From CAZFLY01 sp964519995 (GTDB lineage Bacteria > Planctomycetota > Phycisphaerae > Sedimentisphaerales > Anaerobacaceae), in the NCBI GenBank assembly GCA_964519995.1, contig CAZFLY010000034.1:1-29229 (forward strand): DNA of 29,229 nucleotides, given 5' to 3'. A model generated the notes under the pieces. It saw only the letters and a program-made list of their open reading frames with translations. It did no database searches and was not told the DNA's origin. How positions within the stretch are numbered: the stretch's first letter is position 1; each line of letters starts with the position of its first letter. This document shows, one piece after another, positions 1-8,707 of the stretch. Made by a program: the position numbers and the translations under genes.

Positions 1-98
1 CGAGGCATTAGCTCACGCTGCGTAACTAACTGTCAAAAGTGCGAAAGCTAACTAGAAAGCAGTTACCATTAATATTGATTGACTTAGAGAAACTGAAA

Positions 99-1376
99 AT
101 GAAAAGTATAAAAATACTGCACATTTGTACGCAGGATTTCGACGGTGCGGGCATAGCTGCCTATCGACTACACATTGGTTTGAAATCGATCGGTATAAAC
201 TCTAAAATGTTAGTTCTGTACAAACAATCACTAGATAGTGATGTTGTGCGATTTGTACAAAATAATAACATTCTACGGCGGCAATGGAATAGATTGCGTA
301 GCACATTAGTCTCATCGGAGTTCAAAGCTTATAAAGACACTCGTCCAAAAGGATTAGAGCTGTTTAGCGATGACAGAACGACATATAATATAAGTGGACA
401 CCCTCTCGTCAAAGAAGCGGATATTATTAACTTGCGGTGGATAGCAAGAATGGTTGATTACAGAGAATTCTTCTCTAACATACATCATAAACCTATCGTT
501 TGGCGTTTATCCGATATGAATCCTTTCACAGGAGGATGCCATTATTCCCAAGGCTGCACAAAATACGAGACTGGCTGCGGCGCATGTCCCCAATTAGGTT
601 CAAATGACCCAAATGACTTATCGAAAAAAATCTTTAAGAAAAAAGAGAAAGCATATAAAAGACATAATATCCATGTTGTGGTGCCAAGTAAATGGCTCAG
701 AAATTGTGCCCAAACAGGTTCCATGTTTAAGGACTTTAAGATAGAAGTTATCCCAAATGGTATACCAACGAAAGTATTTAAAAAACAAGACAAACGGTTT
801 GTAAGAGACCTCTTAAATCTACCACAAGATAAAGCACTTATTCTTTTTGGTGCTCATTACAAGACAGAAAGAAAAGGGTTTAGATACTTAATAGATGCCC
901 TTAGGCTAATTAAAGAAAGAATAACAGATGCGTCCAAAATAGCTTTGGTAGTTTTTGGCCCTCAACTCTCAGAAGATTATTTTTTGAAAGATGTTGGTTT
1001 CCCTGTATATTCATTAGGATATATAAAAGATAAATCGCTGCTTTCGTGTGTGTATAGTGCGGCAGATATTTTTGTACTTCCCTCTTTGGAGGATAATTGC
1101 CCAAACACTGTTTTAGAATCGTTTGCCTGTGAAACTCCAGTTGTTGGTTTCAATATCGGAGGCCTGCTGGATATAGTAAGGCATGGGGAAAACGGCCTTC
1201 TGGCAACAACAAGAAATGCCGAAGAATTGGCTGAGCAGATAAAATGGATGATAGATCATCCCAAGCAGCGCGAGCAAATGGGTCTTAATGCCCGGAAAGT
1301 AGTGGAACAAGAGTACACTCTTGAAATCCAAGCTAAGCGTTATCAAGAACTCTATAGCTCGATATTAAGTACATAA
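99..1376 (+). CDS. GT4-family glycosyltransferase (WcaC-like)
   Basis: This is a predicted cytoplasmic or membrane-peripheral retaining glycosyltransferase that adds a sugar to the growing exopolysaccharide unit. The N-terminus (KILHICTQDFDGAGIAAYRL) is the Rossmann start of a GT-B fold, and the C-terminal half carries the GT4 donor site (IPNGI, then EDNCPNTVLESFACETPVVGF with the two acidic residues). A four-cysteine block, C147-X5-C153-X6-C160-X2-C163, sits between the domains; the surrounding GGCHYS..GC...GCG.CPQL pattern is typical of WcaC-like transferases. The open frame extends to a GTG at 39, but the ATG at 99 gives the expected N-terminus right before the Rossmann strand (425 aa). 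It is the first gene of the packed run; the stop is followed by the AAGGAG that serves the next gene. The acceptor and sugar are unknown. Confidence 0.85.
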   Translation: MKSIKILHICTQDFDGAGIAAYRLHIGLKSIGINSKMLVLYKQSLDSDVVRFVQNNNILRRQWNRLRSTLVSSEFKAYKDTRPKGLELFSDDRTTYNISGHPLVKEADIINLRWIARMVDYREFFSNIHHKPIVWRLSDMNPFTGGCHYSQGCTKYETGCGACPQLGSNDPNDLSKKIFKKKEKAYKRHNIHVVVPSKWLRNCAQTGSMFKDFKIEVIPNGIPTKVFKKQDKRFVRDLLNLPQDKALILFGAHYKTERKGFRYLIDALRLIKERITDASKIALVVFGPQLSEDYFLKDVGFPVYSLGYIKDKSLLSCVYSAADIFVLPSLEDNCPNTVLESFACETPVVGFNIGGLLDIVRHGENGLLATTRNAEELAEQIKWMIDHPKQREQMGLNARKVVEQEYTLEIQAKRYQELYSSILST

Positions 1377-1386
1377 GGAGCCTTTT

Positions 1387-2391
1387 GTGCGTTGCCCTGA
1401 CTTAAAAGAACTACCAACTCCCCTTAAAGGTAAAACCGGTTGGCCTTGGACTGAAGAAAGTGACGGGCTGCCGGAGAATATGTCCGATGGCAAGCCCTGG
1501 CCGAAGATAAGTATTGTTACACCATCGTATAATCAGGGCCAATTCATCGAAGAGACAATTCGTTCGGTTTTGCTTCAGGGCTATCCGAATCTTGAATACG
1601 TAATCATCGATGGCAGTAGCACAGATAACTCGGTAGAAATTATTAAAGAATACGAGCCTTGGCTCACATATTGGGTTTCCGAACCCGATCGCGGACAAAG
1701 CCATGCAATTAACAAGGGTTTTGAAAGGGCGCACGGCGAGATTTTAAGTTGGTTGAATTCTGATGATTTTCTGCTACCTGGTGCACTTAGTCATGTTGTC
1801 ACGGCATATCGAGAGAATCCATCTGCAGTCGCCTGGGTTGGTGGTTGTCATCGCATTGACCCTGATTGGCGAATCTTGAGCACTGTTATTCCCAGAGAGC
1901 TCGACCGAGACAATATGGCCGATTGGGGGCGTCAGGGATGGTTCTTTCAACCGTCATGTTTCTTTGCGGTACAGGCATGGCATAAGGTTGGCTCTTTAGA
2001 TGATAACTTACACTTTGCTTTCGATTTAGACTTGTGGTTAAAGTTAGCGACCGTTGGTGATTTCATGATCATTCCCAAGATTATATCTGCAGCAACCATC
2101 CATAGCGGTGCGAAAACTCAGGTGCAGGTTACACATATGCACGCTGAGATTGCTGTAATCCAAATCAGGCACGGTTACCAGGAAATAGCAATGAGGCGAC
2201 TTGTGCATTGGTTCGAGAGGCCTTCCTTGAATGACGAGATTAGGAGTGCTCTCAAAGCAAAAGTCAGAAGGCTGGCTCGACGTTTTGTCTTCTGGAAAAA
2301 GAGGCAACAGAATCGATATCTGCAAGGTTTAATTAATTCTGAAGATGTCAAAAGTGCTAATCATATCGAGAGTTCCCACTCATCCCACTAA
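1387..2391 (+). CDS. GT2-family glycosyltransferase
   Basis: This is a predicted inverting GT-A glycosyltransferase of the exopolysaccharide pathway. After about 40 residues of extra N-terminus comes the GT2 opening (ISIVTPSYNQGQFIEETIRS), then VIIDGSSTDNS for nucleotide binding, EPDRGQSHAINKG, and the metal-binding SWLNSDDF in place of a plain DXD. The start is GTG at 1387, chosen because TAAGGAG lies 6 nt upstream; GTG usage recurs in this cluster. The 3' end overlaps the next gene by 47 nt in another frame, which suggests translational coupling. The C-terminal tail (about residues 280-334) is basic and of low complexity. Donor and acceptor are not recognisable. Confidence 0.85.
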   Translation: MRCPDLKELPTPLKGKTGWPWTEESDGLPENMSDGKPWPKISIVTPSYNQGQFIEETIRSVLLQGYPNLEYVIIDGSSTDNSVEIIKEYEPWLTYWVSEPDRGQSHAINKGFERAHGEILSWLNSDDFLLPGALSHVVTAYRENPSAVAWVGGCHRIDPDWRILSTVIPRELDRDNMADWGRQGWFFQPSCFFAVQAWHKVGSLDDNLHFAFDLDLWLKLATVGDFMIIPKIISAATIHSGAKTQVQVTHMHAEIAVIQIRHGYQEIAMRRLVHWFERPSLNDEIRSALKAKVRRLARRFVFWKKRQQNRYLQGLINSEDVKSANHIESSHSSH

Positions 2392-3577
2392 TCGTGGGAA
2401 TCGGGCAAGAGTGCTTCAAATGGCAAATAACTTGCAGCAATTTGGTCACGATATACACTTTTTACTCTATGAAGGGACAACACAGGACTATGTTGAAAGC
2501 GCTTTATTCTGGGGTGGTGACTACTTTCATCCTGTCTTTCCAGAGAAGAAAAGAGCTGGGCTTAGACATAAACATAAAGTAAGAAAGTTTCTTCTAACTT
2601 CCCTAAAATCAATATGTCCCTTAGGCCTATACTTGTTGTTAAAACGGCTAAAAACGAAGCCGGTAAATCCAAAAAATATCGATTCTTGGTTTGATATGAC
2701 AATAGTAAAGCCAATTGTTGATGTTGTAAACCATTTGAATCCGGATATTGTGTTGGTAGAGTATACGTATAAATCTAAAATATTTGAGTATATCCCTTCA
2801 TCAATATGCAAGGTGCTTGATACACATGATAAGCTTGCAGATCGCCATGCCCTGTATTCAAAGATGGGTTTGAACCCGGAATGGATTTCAGCGTCGCAAG
2901 AAGCGGAGGCCATAGGACTGAATCGAGCAGACTATGTGATTGCTATAACAGAGGAAGAAGCCATATATTTTAGGCAGATTACAAAAAAACCTGTTGTAGT
3001 GATTGGTCACAATGTAAAAATGCATCCATCTCCACAATCTCATAAGGATGTTGGAAAAGTGATAACTTTTATTGGTGCTCAAAATGCGATCAACTTGTCT
3101 GCTGTAAAGTTCATGTTAAATGAAGTAATGCCTTTGGTTTATCAAAAAGCACCGGATGTTGGTTTTCAGATTGCCGGGGGAGTAACAAATGATATTGATC
3201 CAGAGTGGGTTCAGCCGGAATTAATTAAATTGATTCCCAATGCAAATCTTGAAAGTCTCTATGCAAATACAAGCGTAGTTGTGAATCCTGCATTGTGTGG
3301 GACGGGACTCAGAATCAAGACCATTGAGGCGCTTGCTTACAGCCAAGCTGTTGTAACCACATCCGCCGGGGCTTCTGGACTATTGCACGGAGCTGGAAAT
3401 GCTTTTCTACTGGCAGATGATGCTGGAGCGTTTGCCCATGCTATTGTTTCATTATTATTAAACAAAGATAAGCGTACTGCTCTCAAAAAGAAGGCGCAGC
3501 AATTTGTGGCCGAATACAATGAGAACGTGCTGAGAAATACAGAGTCTGTTTTTGGCAGGGTGGGAAAAGAAAGGTAG
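2345..3577 (+). CDS. GT4-type glycosyltransferase, EpsH1-associated type
   Basis: This 410-residue GT-B protein begins MSKVLIISRVPTHPTNRGNR, where the Rossmann strand is followed by a glycine/asparagine-rich loop, and ends with a GT4-like donor domain (FIGAQNAINLSAVKFM, GLRIKTIEALAYSQAVVTT). The N-terminal pattern resembles the sugar transferases that accompany exosortase/EpsH1 loci; I know that family from general knowledge and could not test membership. The start ATG lies inside the 3' end of the preceding GT2 gene (47-nt overlap). A basic stretch near residues 75-100 (RAGLRHKHKVRKF) may sit at the membrane surface. A 74-nt gap follows, in which I see nothing. It probably transfers one sugar of the repeat unit. 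Confidence 0.8.
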   Translation: MSKVLIISRVPTHPTNRGNRARVLQMANNLQQFGHDIHFLLYEGTTQDYVESALFWGGDYFHPVFPEKKRAGLRHKHKVRKFLLTSLKSICPLGLYLLLKRLKTKPVNPKNIDSWFDMTIVKPIVDVVNHLNPDIVLVEYTYKSKIFEYIPSSICKVLDTHDKLADRHALYSKMGLNPEWISASQEAEAIGLNRADYVIAITEEEAIYFRQITKKPVVVIGHNVKMHPSPQSHKDVGKVITFIGAQNAINLSAVKFMLNEVMPLVYQKAPDVGFQIAGGVTNDIDPEWVQPELIKLIPNANLESLYANTSVVVNPALCGTGLRIKTIEALAYSQAVVTTSAGASGLLHGAGNAFLLADDAGAFAHAIVSLLLNKDKRTALKKKAQQFVAEYNENVLRNTESVFGRVGKER

Positions 3578-3661
3578 ATAGCGATTGATTTCGGTAAGAG
3601 AGTTAAGGAAGCCTATGACCATTGGTTGAAATCGAAAAACAGTTGAGCTAAGGTGAAAAAG

Positions 3662-4894
3662 ATGCGAATTGCATTTATCGTAGCCGTATTTCCAACCCTA
3701 CCCGAGACGTTCATATTGAATCAGATAACTGGCCTCATTGACCGAGGGCACGAAGTTGATATCTTTGCGCAGGGAAAAAGCAAAGCTTTGAAGATACACC
3801 CAGACGTAAAGAAGTACAACCTATTAGATCGAACATATTACCCGAAAATTCCCACCAACAAATTCTGGCGTGCTCTTAAAGCTGTATGGCTTATTTTCGT
3901 TAATTTTCATAAAAACCCTCTTATGATTTCGCGTTCTCTAAATATCTTCAAGTATAAGAGACAAGCGCTTTCTTTAACCCTACTGTACACAGCGTTACTG
4001 TATATCGGCAGAAAACCATATGACATAATCCACTGCCATTTTGGGGGAAATGGACTCCGCGGGTTAAGGTTGCGTGAGCTTGGAGCAATCCAGGGCAAAT
4101 TAGTCACAGCCTTTCATGGATATGACATATCTGTATACTTAAGAAACCAAGGTAATGGAGTATATAACCTTCTTTTCGAGAGAGGTGACTTATTCCTACC
4201 TATAAGCGAATGTTGGAAAACCAAACTTGTCGAACTGGGCTGCGATGAAAAAAAGATATCTGTACACCACATGGGGGTTGACTGCCGAAAACTAAGTTTG
4301 AGTATACCTGAATTTGAAAATGGCAAGCAAGTTAGGATTTTGACAATCGCTCGACTGGTAGAAAAGAAAGGTGTGGAATATGGAATTCGTGCGGTTGCCA
4401 AACTAAGTAGAAAATACAAGAATGTCCAGTATAATATTATTGGGAATGGTCCCTTACGAGATCGTTGTGATCGTCTGATTGCAGAATTGAGAATGGGTGA
4501 CATAATTCACTTGTTAGGCTGGAAAGACCAAGAGCAAGTATATAGCCTAATCGCAAACTCACACATTTTCCTATGTCCAAGTGTGACAAGTACTAACGGC
4601 GACCAGGAAGGTATTCCAGTAGCATTAATGGAGGCGATGGCGGCGGGTTTGCCTATTATAAGCACTCGACACAGCGGAATACCAGAACTTGTCCAAGATG
4701 GCATCTCTGGATTTTTAGTCCCCGAGAGAGACGTTTATACCTTGGCTGAAAAGCTTACCTACTTGATCGAGCATCCTAAGGTCTGGCCTAAGATGGGCCG
4801 AGCCGGCCGTGCCTATGTCGAAGCTAATTACGATATTAACAAATTAAACGACCGCCTTGTTGAAATTTATCAAGAATTATTAGATGTAAAATAA
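3662..4894 (+). CDS. GT4-family glycosyltransferase (WcaL/AmsK-like)
   Basis: This is a retaining GT-B glycosyltransferase resembling the colanic-acid and amylovoran WcaL/AmsK type. It shows an N-terminal acceptor domain (RIAFIVAVFPTLPETFILNQ; DIIHCHFG; LVTAFHGYDIS) and a C-terminal GT4 domain (ILTIARLVEKKGVEYGI, then the EX7E element QEGIPVALMEAMAAGLPII). The length (about 410 aa) matches the family. There are two in-frame starts, GTG at 3653 and ATG at 3662. I use the ATG because AAGGTG ends 6 nt before it; the other choice adds three residues. It is followed after 30 nt by the next GT gene. Membrane association is likely peripheral. Confidence 0.87.
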   Translation: MRIAFIVAVFPTLPETFILNQITGLIDRGHEVDIFAQGKSKALKIHPDVKKYNLLDRTYYPKIPTNKFWRALKAVWLIFVNFHKNPLMISRSLNIFKYKRQALSLTLLYTALLYIGRKPYDIIHCHFGGNGLRGLRLRELGAIQGKLVTAFHGYDISVYLRNQGNGVYNLLFERGDLFLPISECWKTKLVELGCDEKKISVHHMGVDCRKLSLSIPEFENGKQVRILTIARLVEKKGVEYGIRAVAKLSRKYKNVQYNIIGNGPLRDRCDRLIAELRMGDIIHLLGWKDQEQVYSLIANSHIFLCPSVTSTNGDQEGIPVALMEAMAAGLPIISTRHSGIPELVQDGISGFLVPERDVYTLAEKLTYLIEHPKVWPKMGRAGRAYVEANYDINKLNDRLVEIYQELLDVK

Positions 4895-4924
4895 GCTCCA
4901 ATAGATAAGAAGCGGAGACTATTA

Positions 4925-5890
4925 GTGGACGAGAGCAAAAACGATCTTGATATATCAGTTCTAATTGCAACGTATAACCGGGTGGAGACCCTTCGCCAGA
5001 CTCTCGAAAGTATGACGCGCCTGGATAGAGACGGATTATTGGTCGAGTTTGTCGTGGTTGATAATAATAGTGCAGATAATACCAAAGAAGCCATTGAGTC
5101 TTTCGCGGGTAAATTGTCGATTCGCTATCTTTTTGAAGCCCAGCCGGGTAAAAACTGTGCGCTGAACAAGGCGTTGAACGAAACTTCACTCGGCAAACTT
5201 GTTGTGTTTACCGACGATGATGTGGAACCAAAACAAAACTGGTTGCAGACAATTGTATCGGTCAGCCATCGCTGGCCTCAGTACAGTGTGTTCGGTGGCA
5301 AACAATTTCTGATTTATCCTGATGTTGAGATTCCAAAGTGGGCTTCAAGTAGATCCGTTATGGAGTTTGTTTTTGGCTGGCATTACTATGGTGATAAGGA
5401 AAAGCTATACGCGCCAAATATTTTTCCATTCGGGGCGAATTTTTGGGTTCGACGTGAGGTTTTCGCTGATAAACGGCGGTTCAACGAAGCTATTGGGCCG
5501 CATCCAAAGAATAGGATAATGGGCAGTGAGACTTCTTTACTCAAGCAGCTCACAGAAGAAGGATATGAAGTTGTATATTCACCCTTTGCGGTTGTCGGGC
5601 ATCGGATCGGAGCGGAAGATGTATCCATACCGAGTATCTCAAGGAGGGCATATCGACACGGCAGGGGAATAGCGTATATGCGACCACTCTGTCGTTTAGG
5701 TTTATTTAATAAACACCCGGGTTTTTGGTATTTGATACGCATAGCGGCAATTATCCGGTTAAGTGTTTATCTGATAATTTCAATATTAGTGCTGTTTTTT
5801 ACCAAACCAGAAAAGATGATTTGGGCAATGCAAGGACTTGGCTATAACATCGAGTCAATGAGAATGACCAAAGAAAGAAAACTCTCCTAA
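4925..5890 (+). CDS. GT2-family glycosyltransferase with C-terminal membrane segment
   Basis: This GT-A glycosyltransferase has the GT2 opening DISVLIATYNRVETLRQTL, the VVVDNNSADNT nucleotide-binding loop, and FTDDDVEP as the metal site. A hydrophobic stretch near residues 268-290 (IAAIIRLSVYLIISILVLFF) should anchor the C-terminus in the inner membrane. The start is GTG at 4925, preceded by a GCGGAGA purine run. It ends 4 nt before the following GT2 gene, which argues for one transcript. This architecture occurs in many exopolysaccharide clusters; the transferred sugar cannot be read from sequence. Confidence 0.85.
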   Translation: MDESKNDLDISVLIATYNRVETLRQTLESMTRLDRDGLLVEFVVVDNNSADNTKEAIESFAGKLSIRYLFEAQPGKNCALNKALNETSLGKLVVFTDDDVEPKQNWLQTIVSVSHRWPQYSVFGGKQFLIYPDVEIPKWASSRSVMEFVFGWHYYGDKEKLYAPNIFPFGANFWVRREVFADKRRFNEAIGPHPKNRIMGSETSLLKQLTEEGYEVVYSPFAVVGHRIGAEDVSIPSISRRAYRHGRGIAYMRPLCRLGLFNKHPGFWYLIRIAAIIRLSVYLIISILVLFFTKPEKMIWAMQGLGYNIESMRMTKERKLS

Positions 5891-5894
5891 TTCC

Positions 5895-6848
5895 ATGTCT
5901 TTAGTTAGTGTGATAATTCCGACGTATAATCGGGCACAGTTTGTCACGAAGGCGGTTGATAGTGTGCTGGCCCAGACTTATACAGACTACGAAATAATTG
6001 TGGTTGATGATGGCTCCAGCGACAATACAAAGGAAATCCTGAAGCCGTATATGGACAAAATAAGATACATATACCAAGAAAATGCAGGTGTCAGTGCAGC
6101 ACGCAATACTGGTATTCGGGCGGCCGAGGGAAAGTGGGTGGCATTTTTGGATTCAGACGACCAGTGGCTGCCGGAGAACCTGGCGTGTCAAATGGAATGC
6201 GTTCAAAGAACCGGCATTAAAGTTTGCTTTACAAATTCTGTATTTTTTGACGGTAAACAGTTACTACAACGAAACTACCCCCGGCCCCCAGAACCATCTA
6301 TTAAGGAAAAAGTACTTAACGATCCATTTGAGTTATTCGTTGTCGGAGGACCACCATTGTATCTTCCGACGATGTTGGCGGAAAAGAGTCTTTTGGAGAA
6401 AATAGGATGTTTTGATGAAAATCTTAGAATAGGGGGGGATACTCGTTTGATTTTTAACCTCGCTTTCGAAGCCCCCTTCATATTCATTTATTCGGTGCAG
6501 GTAGAAATTAACCGCGCGGAAAGCCGTCAGGGCTTGATGAAGGCAAGGCCTGAAAAGCTACGCACTGAAATTCAAATATCCATTCTTTCAGAAGCATATT
6601 TTAGATCTGGCAAAAAAAGTGCGGCTGCCATTACTGGGATTCGCCATAGATTAGGTTATGCATTGTCTCGCAGAGCCGAGATTGCTGCTATAGACAAACA
6701 ATACAGCGATGCCAGGCGTTTTGCCAAAGACGCATTATACTTTGGCAACGACCTCAAGACATATATGAGGAGTCTTGCAATATGGCTCTGGCCGCAATTT
6801 ACAACCCATATATACAAGACACGCTGGAATAAAGCTGTTCGGCGTTAA
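5895..6848 (+). CDS. GT2-family glycosyltransferase
   Basis: This is a classic GT-A glycosyltransferase of 317 residues. It opens SLVSVIIPTYNRAQFVTKAV, continues with EIIVVDDGSSDNTKEI, NAGVSAARNTGI, and the metal-binding AFLDSDDQW. The region after about residue 200 is basic and helical with no clear membrane segment. ATG at 5895 starts 4 nt after the upstream stop and has no strong Shine-Dalgarno, so translation is probably coupled. It is one of three consecutive GT2 paralogues here (with 4925 and 6879) that may add successive sugars. Confidence 0.87.
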   Translation: MSLVSVIIPTYNRAQFVTKAVDSVLAQTYTDYEIIVVDDGSSDNTKEILKPYMDKIRYIYQENAGVSAARNTGIRAAEGKWVAFLDSDDQWLPENLACQMECVQRTGIKVCFTNSVFFDGKQLLQRNYPRPPEPSIKEKVLNDPFELFVVGGPPLYLPTMLAEKSLLEKIGCFDENLRIGGDTRLIFNLAFEAPFIFIYSVQVEINRAESRQGLMKARPEKLRTEIQISILSEAYFRSGKKSAAAITGIRHRLGYALSRRAEIAAIDKQYSDARRFAKDALYFGNDLKTYMRSLAIWLWPQFTTHIYKTRWNKAVRR

Positions 6849-6878
6849 GTCTTGCAGAGAATACAGGAGATGACTGCC

Positions 6879-7733
6879 GTGACTTGCAATATTCATTTAG
6901 TAATGATGACTTATAATCGTTTGGGTTATACTATGTTTTCATTGCCCAGGCTTTTAGCTGATCCCAGCGAAGAGTTTAGTCTCACAATATGGGATAATGG
7001 CTCCACCGATGGAACCCAGGATTATCTGCGTACGGTTCGGGACCAGCGGATTGTAGATATTGTGTTGTCCCCAACTAACAGGGGTCAAGCCTACGTCACA
7101 AACAAAGTATGGAGTGAATCCACAGCAGACCTTCTGGGCAAAGTTGATAATGATTGCTTAGTGACACCAGGATGGACGAGAACGTTAACCAGAGCACATG
7201 AGGACATCGACAATCTTGGGGTGGTAGGATGCTGGCATTTTTTCCCTAAAGATTTCGATTATGACCGTGCACGACACAAGATACAGCAATTCGGTAAACA
7301 CTGTATTTTCCGGCATCCTTGGATAGATGGTTCATCTCTATTGGTTAAACGAAGTGTCTACGAGCGTTTTGGCCCATGTCACGTGGATGAATATCTGTCT
7401 GGCTTCTGGATCCGGGTGGCATTAGGGGGATATATTAACGGTTTCTACTATCCTCTGATATTTCAAGAGCATATGGATGATCCTAAAAGCTCTTACTGCG
7501 TGATTAAAGATAAAGAGAGTTTCGATTGTGCTATCAGTACAACTGCAGGATTACAGGCAGGTCGCTACAATGACCCCATGGGAAGACTTCGGTGGAGGCA
7601 AGAGATAATTAGAAACCTTCTTAATGACCCTTACGATCCTCATTATTACGTTGGTTGGAGGAGAAAGTTTAGAAGGCTCAAAAGCCTAATGCGAGAATTC
7701 ATCGCTGGAAGTGCCAGTAAAAAAATAAGCTAA
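6879..7733 (+). CDS. GT2-like glycosyltransferase, divergent DND site
   Basis: This GT-A protein is recognised by HLVMMTYNRLGYTMFSLPRL, the WDNGSTDGTQDYL loop, TNRGQAYVTNKVW and GKVDNDCL. The usual DXD is replaced by DND, still able to bind metal. The reading frame is open from a TTG at 6852 and also has ATG at 6870. I choose GTG at 6879 because AGGAG at 6865-6869 sits 9 nt upstream of it but directly abuts the ATG. The protein is then about 284 residues. The C-terminal third (YNDPMGRLRWRQEI onward) is unlike the neighbouring GT2 proteins and is rich in Arg and Trp. The start is less certain than the function class. Confidence 0.78.
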   Translation: MTCNIHLVMMTYNRLGYTMFSLPRLLADPSEEFSLTIWDNGSTDGTQDYLRTVRDQRIVDIVLSPTNRGQAYVTNKVWSESTADLLGKVDNDCLVTPGWTRTLTRAHEDIDNLGVVGCWHFFPKDFDYDRARHKIQQFGKHCIFRHPWIDGSSLLVKRSVYERFGPCHVDEYLSGFWIRVALGGYINGFYYPLIFQEHMDDPKSSYCVIKDKESFDCAISTTAGLQAGRYNDPMGRLRWRQEIIRNLLNDPYDPHYYVGWRRKFRRLKSLMREFIAGSASKKIS

Positions 7734-7741
7734 TCGTTTCC

Positions 7742-8707
7742 ATGGCTGATCCATTGGCTTCTATCTTGATACCTGTTTACAATGCAGGTGAATATTTGCG
7801 TCCTGCTGTAGAAAGTATACTTTCTCAGACCTATTCGCATCTCGAAGTACTGATTATGGATGATGGCAGTACAGACGGCTGCATGGATTCCATAGCCGAC
7901 CTTGACGATTCTCGCATTCGTATTATAACTCAGAAAAATGCCGGAAAATCCGCAGCCCTTAACCACGCTCTACAGGAGTTGTCCGGAACATTTTACGCTA
8001 TTCAGGATGCCGACGATCTCAGCTATCCACAACGCATTGAACGTCAGGTGCAGTACATGCTCGAAAACCCAAGTTTGGCAGTTGTATTTACAGGTTATGA
8101 CGTAATTATTAATGGACGACGCATAGCGCCAAGGTTTTCTGCGAAGACTATACAACAATGTCGCAGGGATATTGAACAGTTGCGAACTCCAACACACGAC
8201 CCAAATGGAATGTTCCGGGTCTCCATGGTGCGTGATATATGGTATGAACCTTCTTTGAAGGTTGGACAGGGAATAGATTATATTTTAAGGATTGGAGAAT
8301 GCTATCCCATTGCGGTGCTCGGTGAGTGTCTGTATTCTTACCGCATTCACTTTGACTCGACAACTAGACAAAACATAGAACAGAGAAACCGAATGATCTT
8401 GGAGGTTGCGAGACGTGCGTGCCAACGGCGAAAGCTTGACCCCAGCAAATACCCTCTTTGCAAGCCCGAGTTATCTCCGTCAGATAGATATCTGTTTAGA
8501 GAACGTGAAGCCGGTGTGGTTCCGCACTTCATGGAGAGCGTATTTGACCTCCGCTCCGCAAGCCAAAACCTACAAGCATTGAAAACTGCCTTGTTCTGCT
8601 TACATCTGCATCCCTGTAATCTTTACTACTATAAACCATTGGCTTATGCACTGGCACCACTTACGCTTATCAAGTCCTATCGCTCCAGAAAGGTCAAGAG
8701 CGGATGA
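7742..8707 (+). CDS. GT2-family glycosyltransferase
   Basis: This is a GT-A glycosyltransferase of 321 residues. It shows ASILIPVYNAGEYLRPAVES, the VLIMDDGSTDGCMDSI loop, NAGKSAALNHAL and the metal site AIQDADDLSYPQRIERQ, which is typical of the WcaA-like branch. The C-terminus (residues 270-321) is aromatic and basic without a convincing membrane helix. ATG at 7742 follows the previous stop by 8 nt. The stop overlaps the start of the polymerase-like gene as ATGA, so the two should be translated together. Confidence 0.87.
   Translation: MADPLASILIPVYNAGEYLRPAVESILSQTYSHLEVLIMDDGSTDGCMDSIADLDDSRIRIITQKNAGKSAALNHALQELSGTFYAIQDADDLSYPQRIERQVQYMLENPSLAVVFTGYDVIINGRRIAPRFSAKTIQQCRRDIEQLRTPTHDPNGMFRVSMVRDIWYEPSLKVGQGIDYILRIGECYPIAVLGECLYSYRIHFDSTTRQNIEQRNRMILEVARRACQRRKLDPSKYPLCKPELSPSDRYLFREREAGVVPHFMESVFDLRSASQNLQALKTALFCLHLHPCNLYYYKPLAYALAPLTLIKSYRSRKVKSG

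Noticed and set aside
39..98. Upstream extension of the first GT4 gene to a GTG at 39
   Set aside because: The extra 20 residues are not part of the GT-B fold, and no ribosome-binding site precedes the GTG. ATG 99 gives the normal N-terminus.
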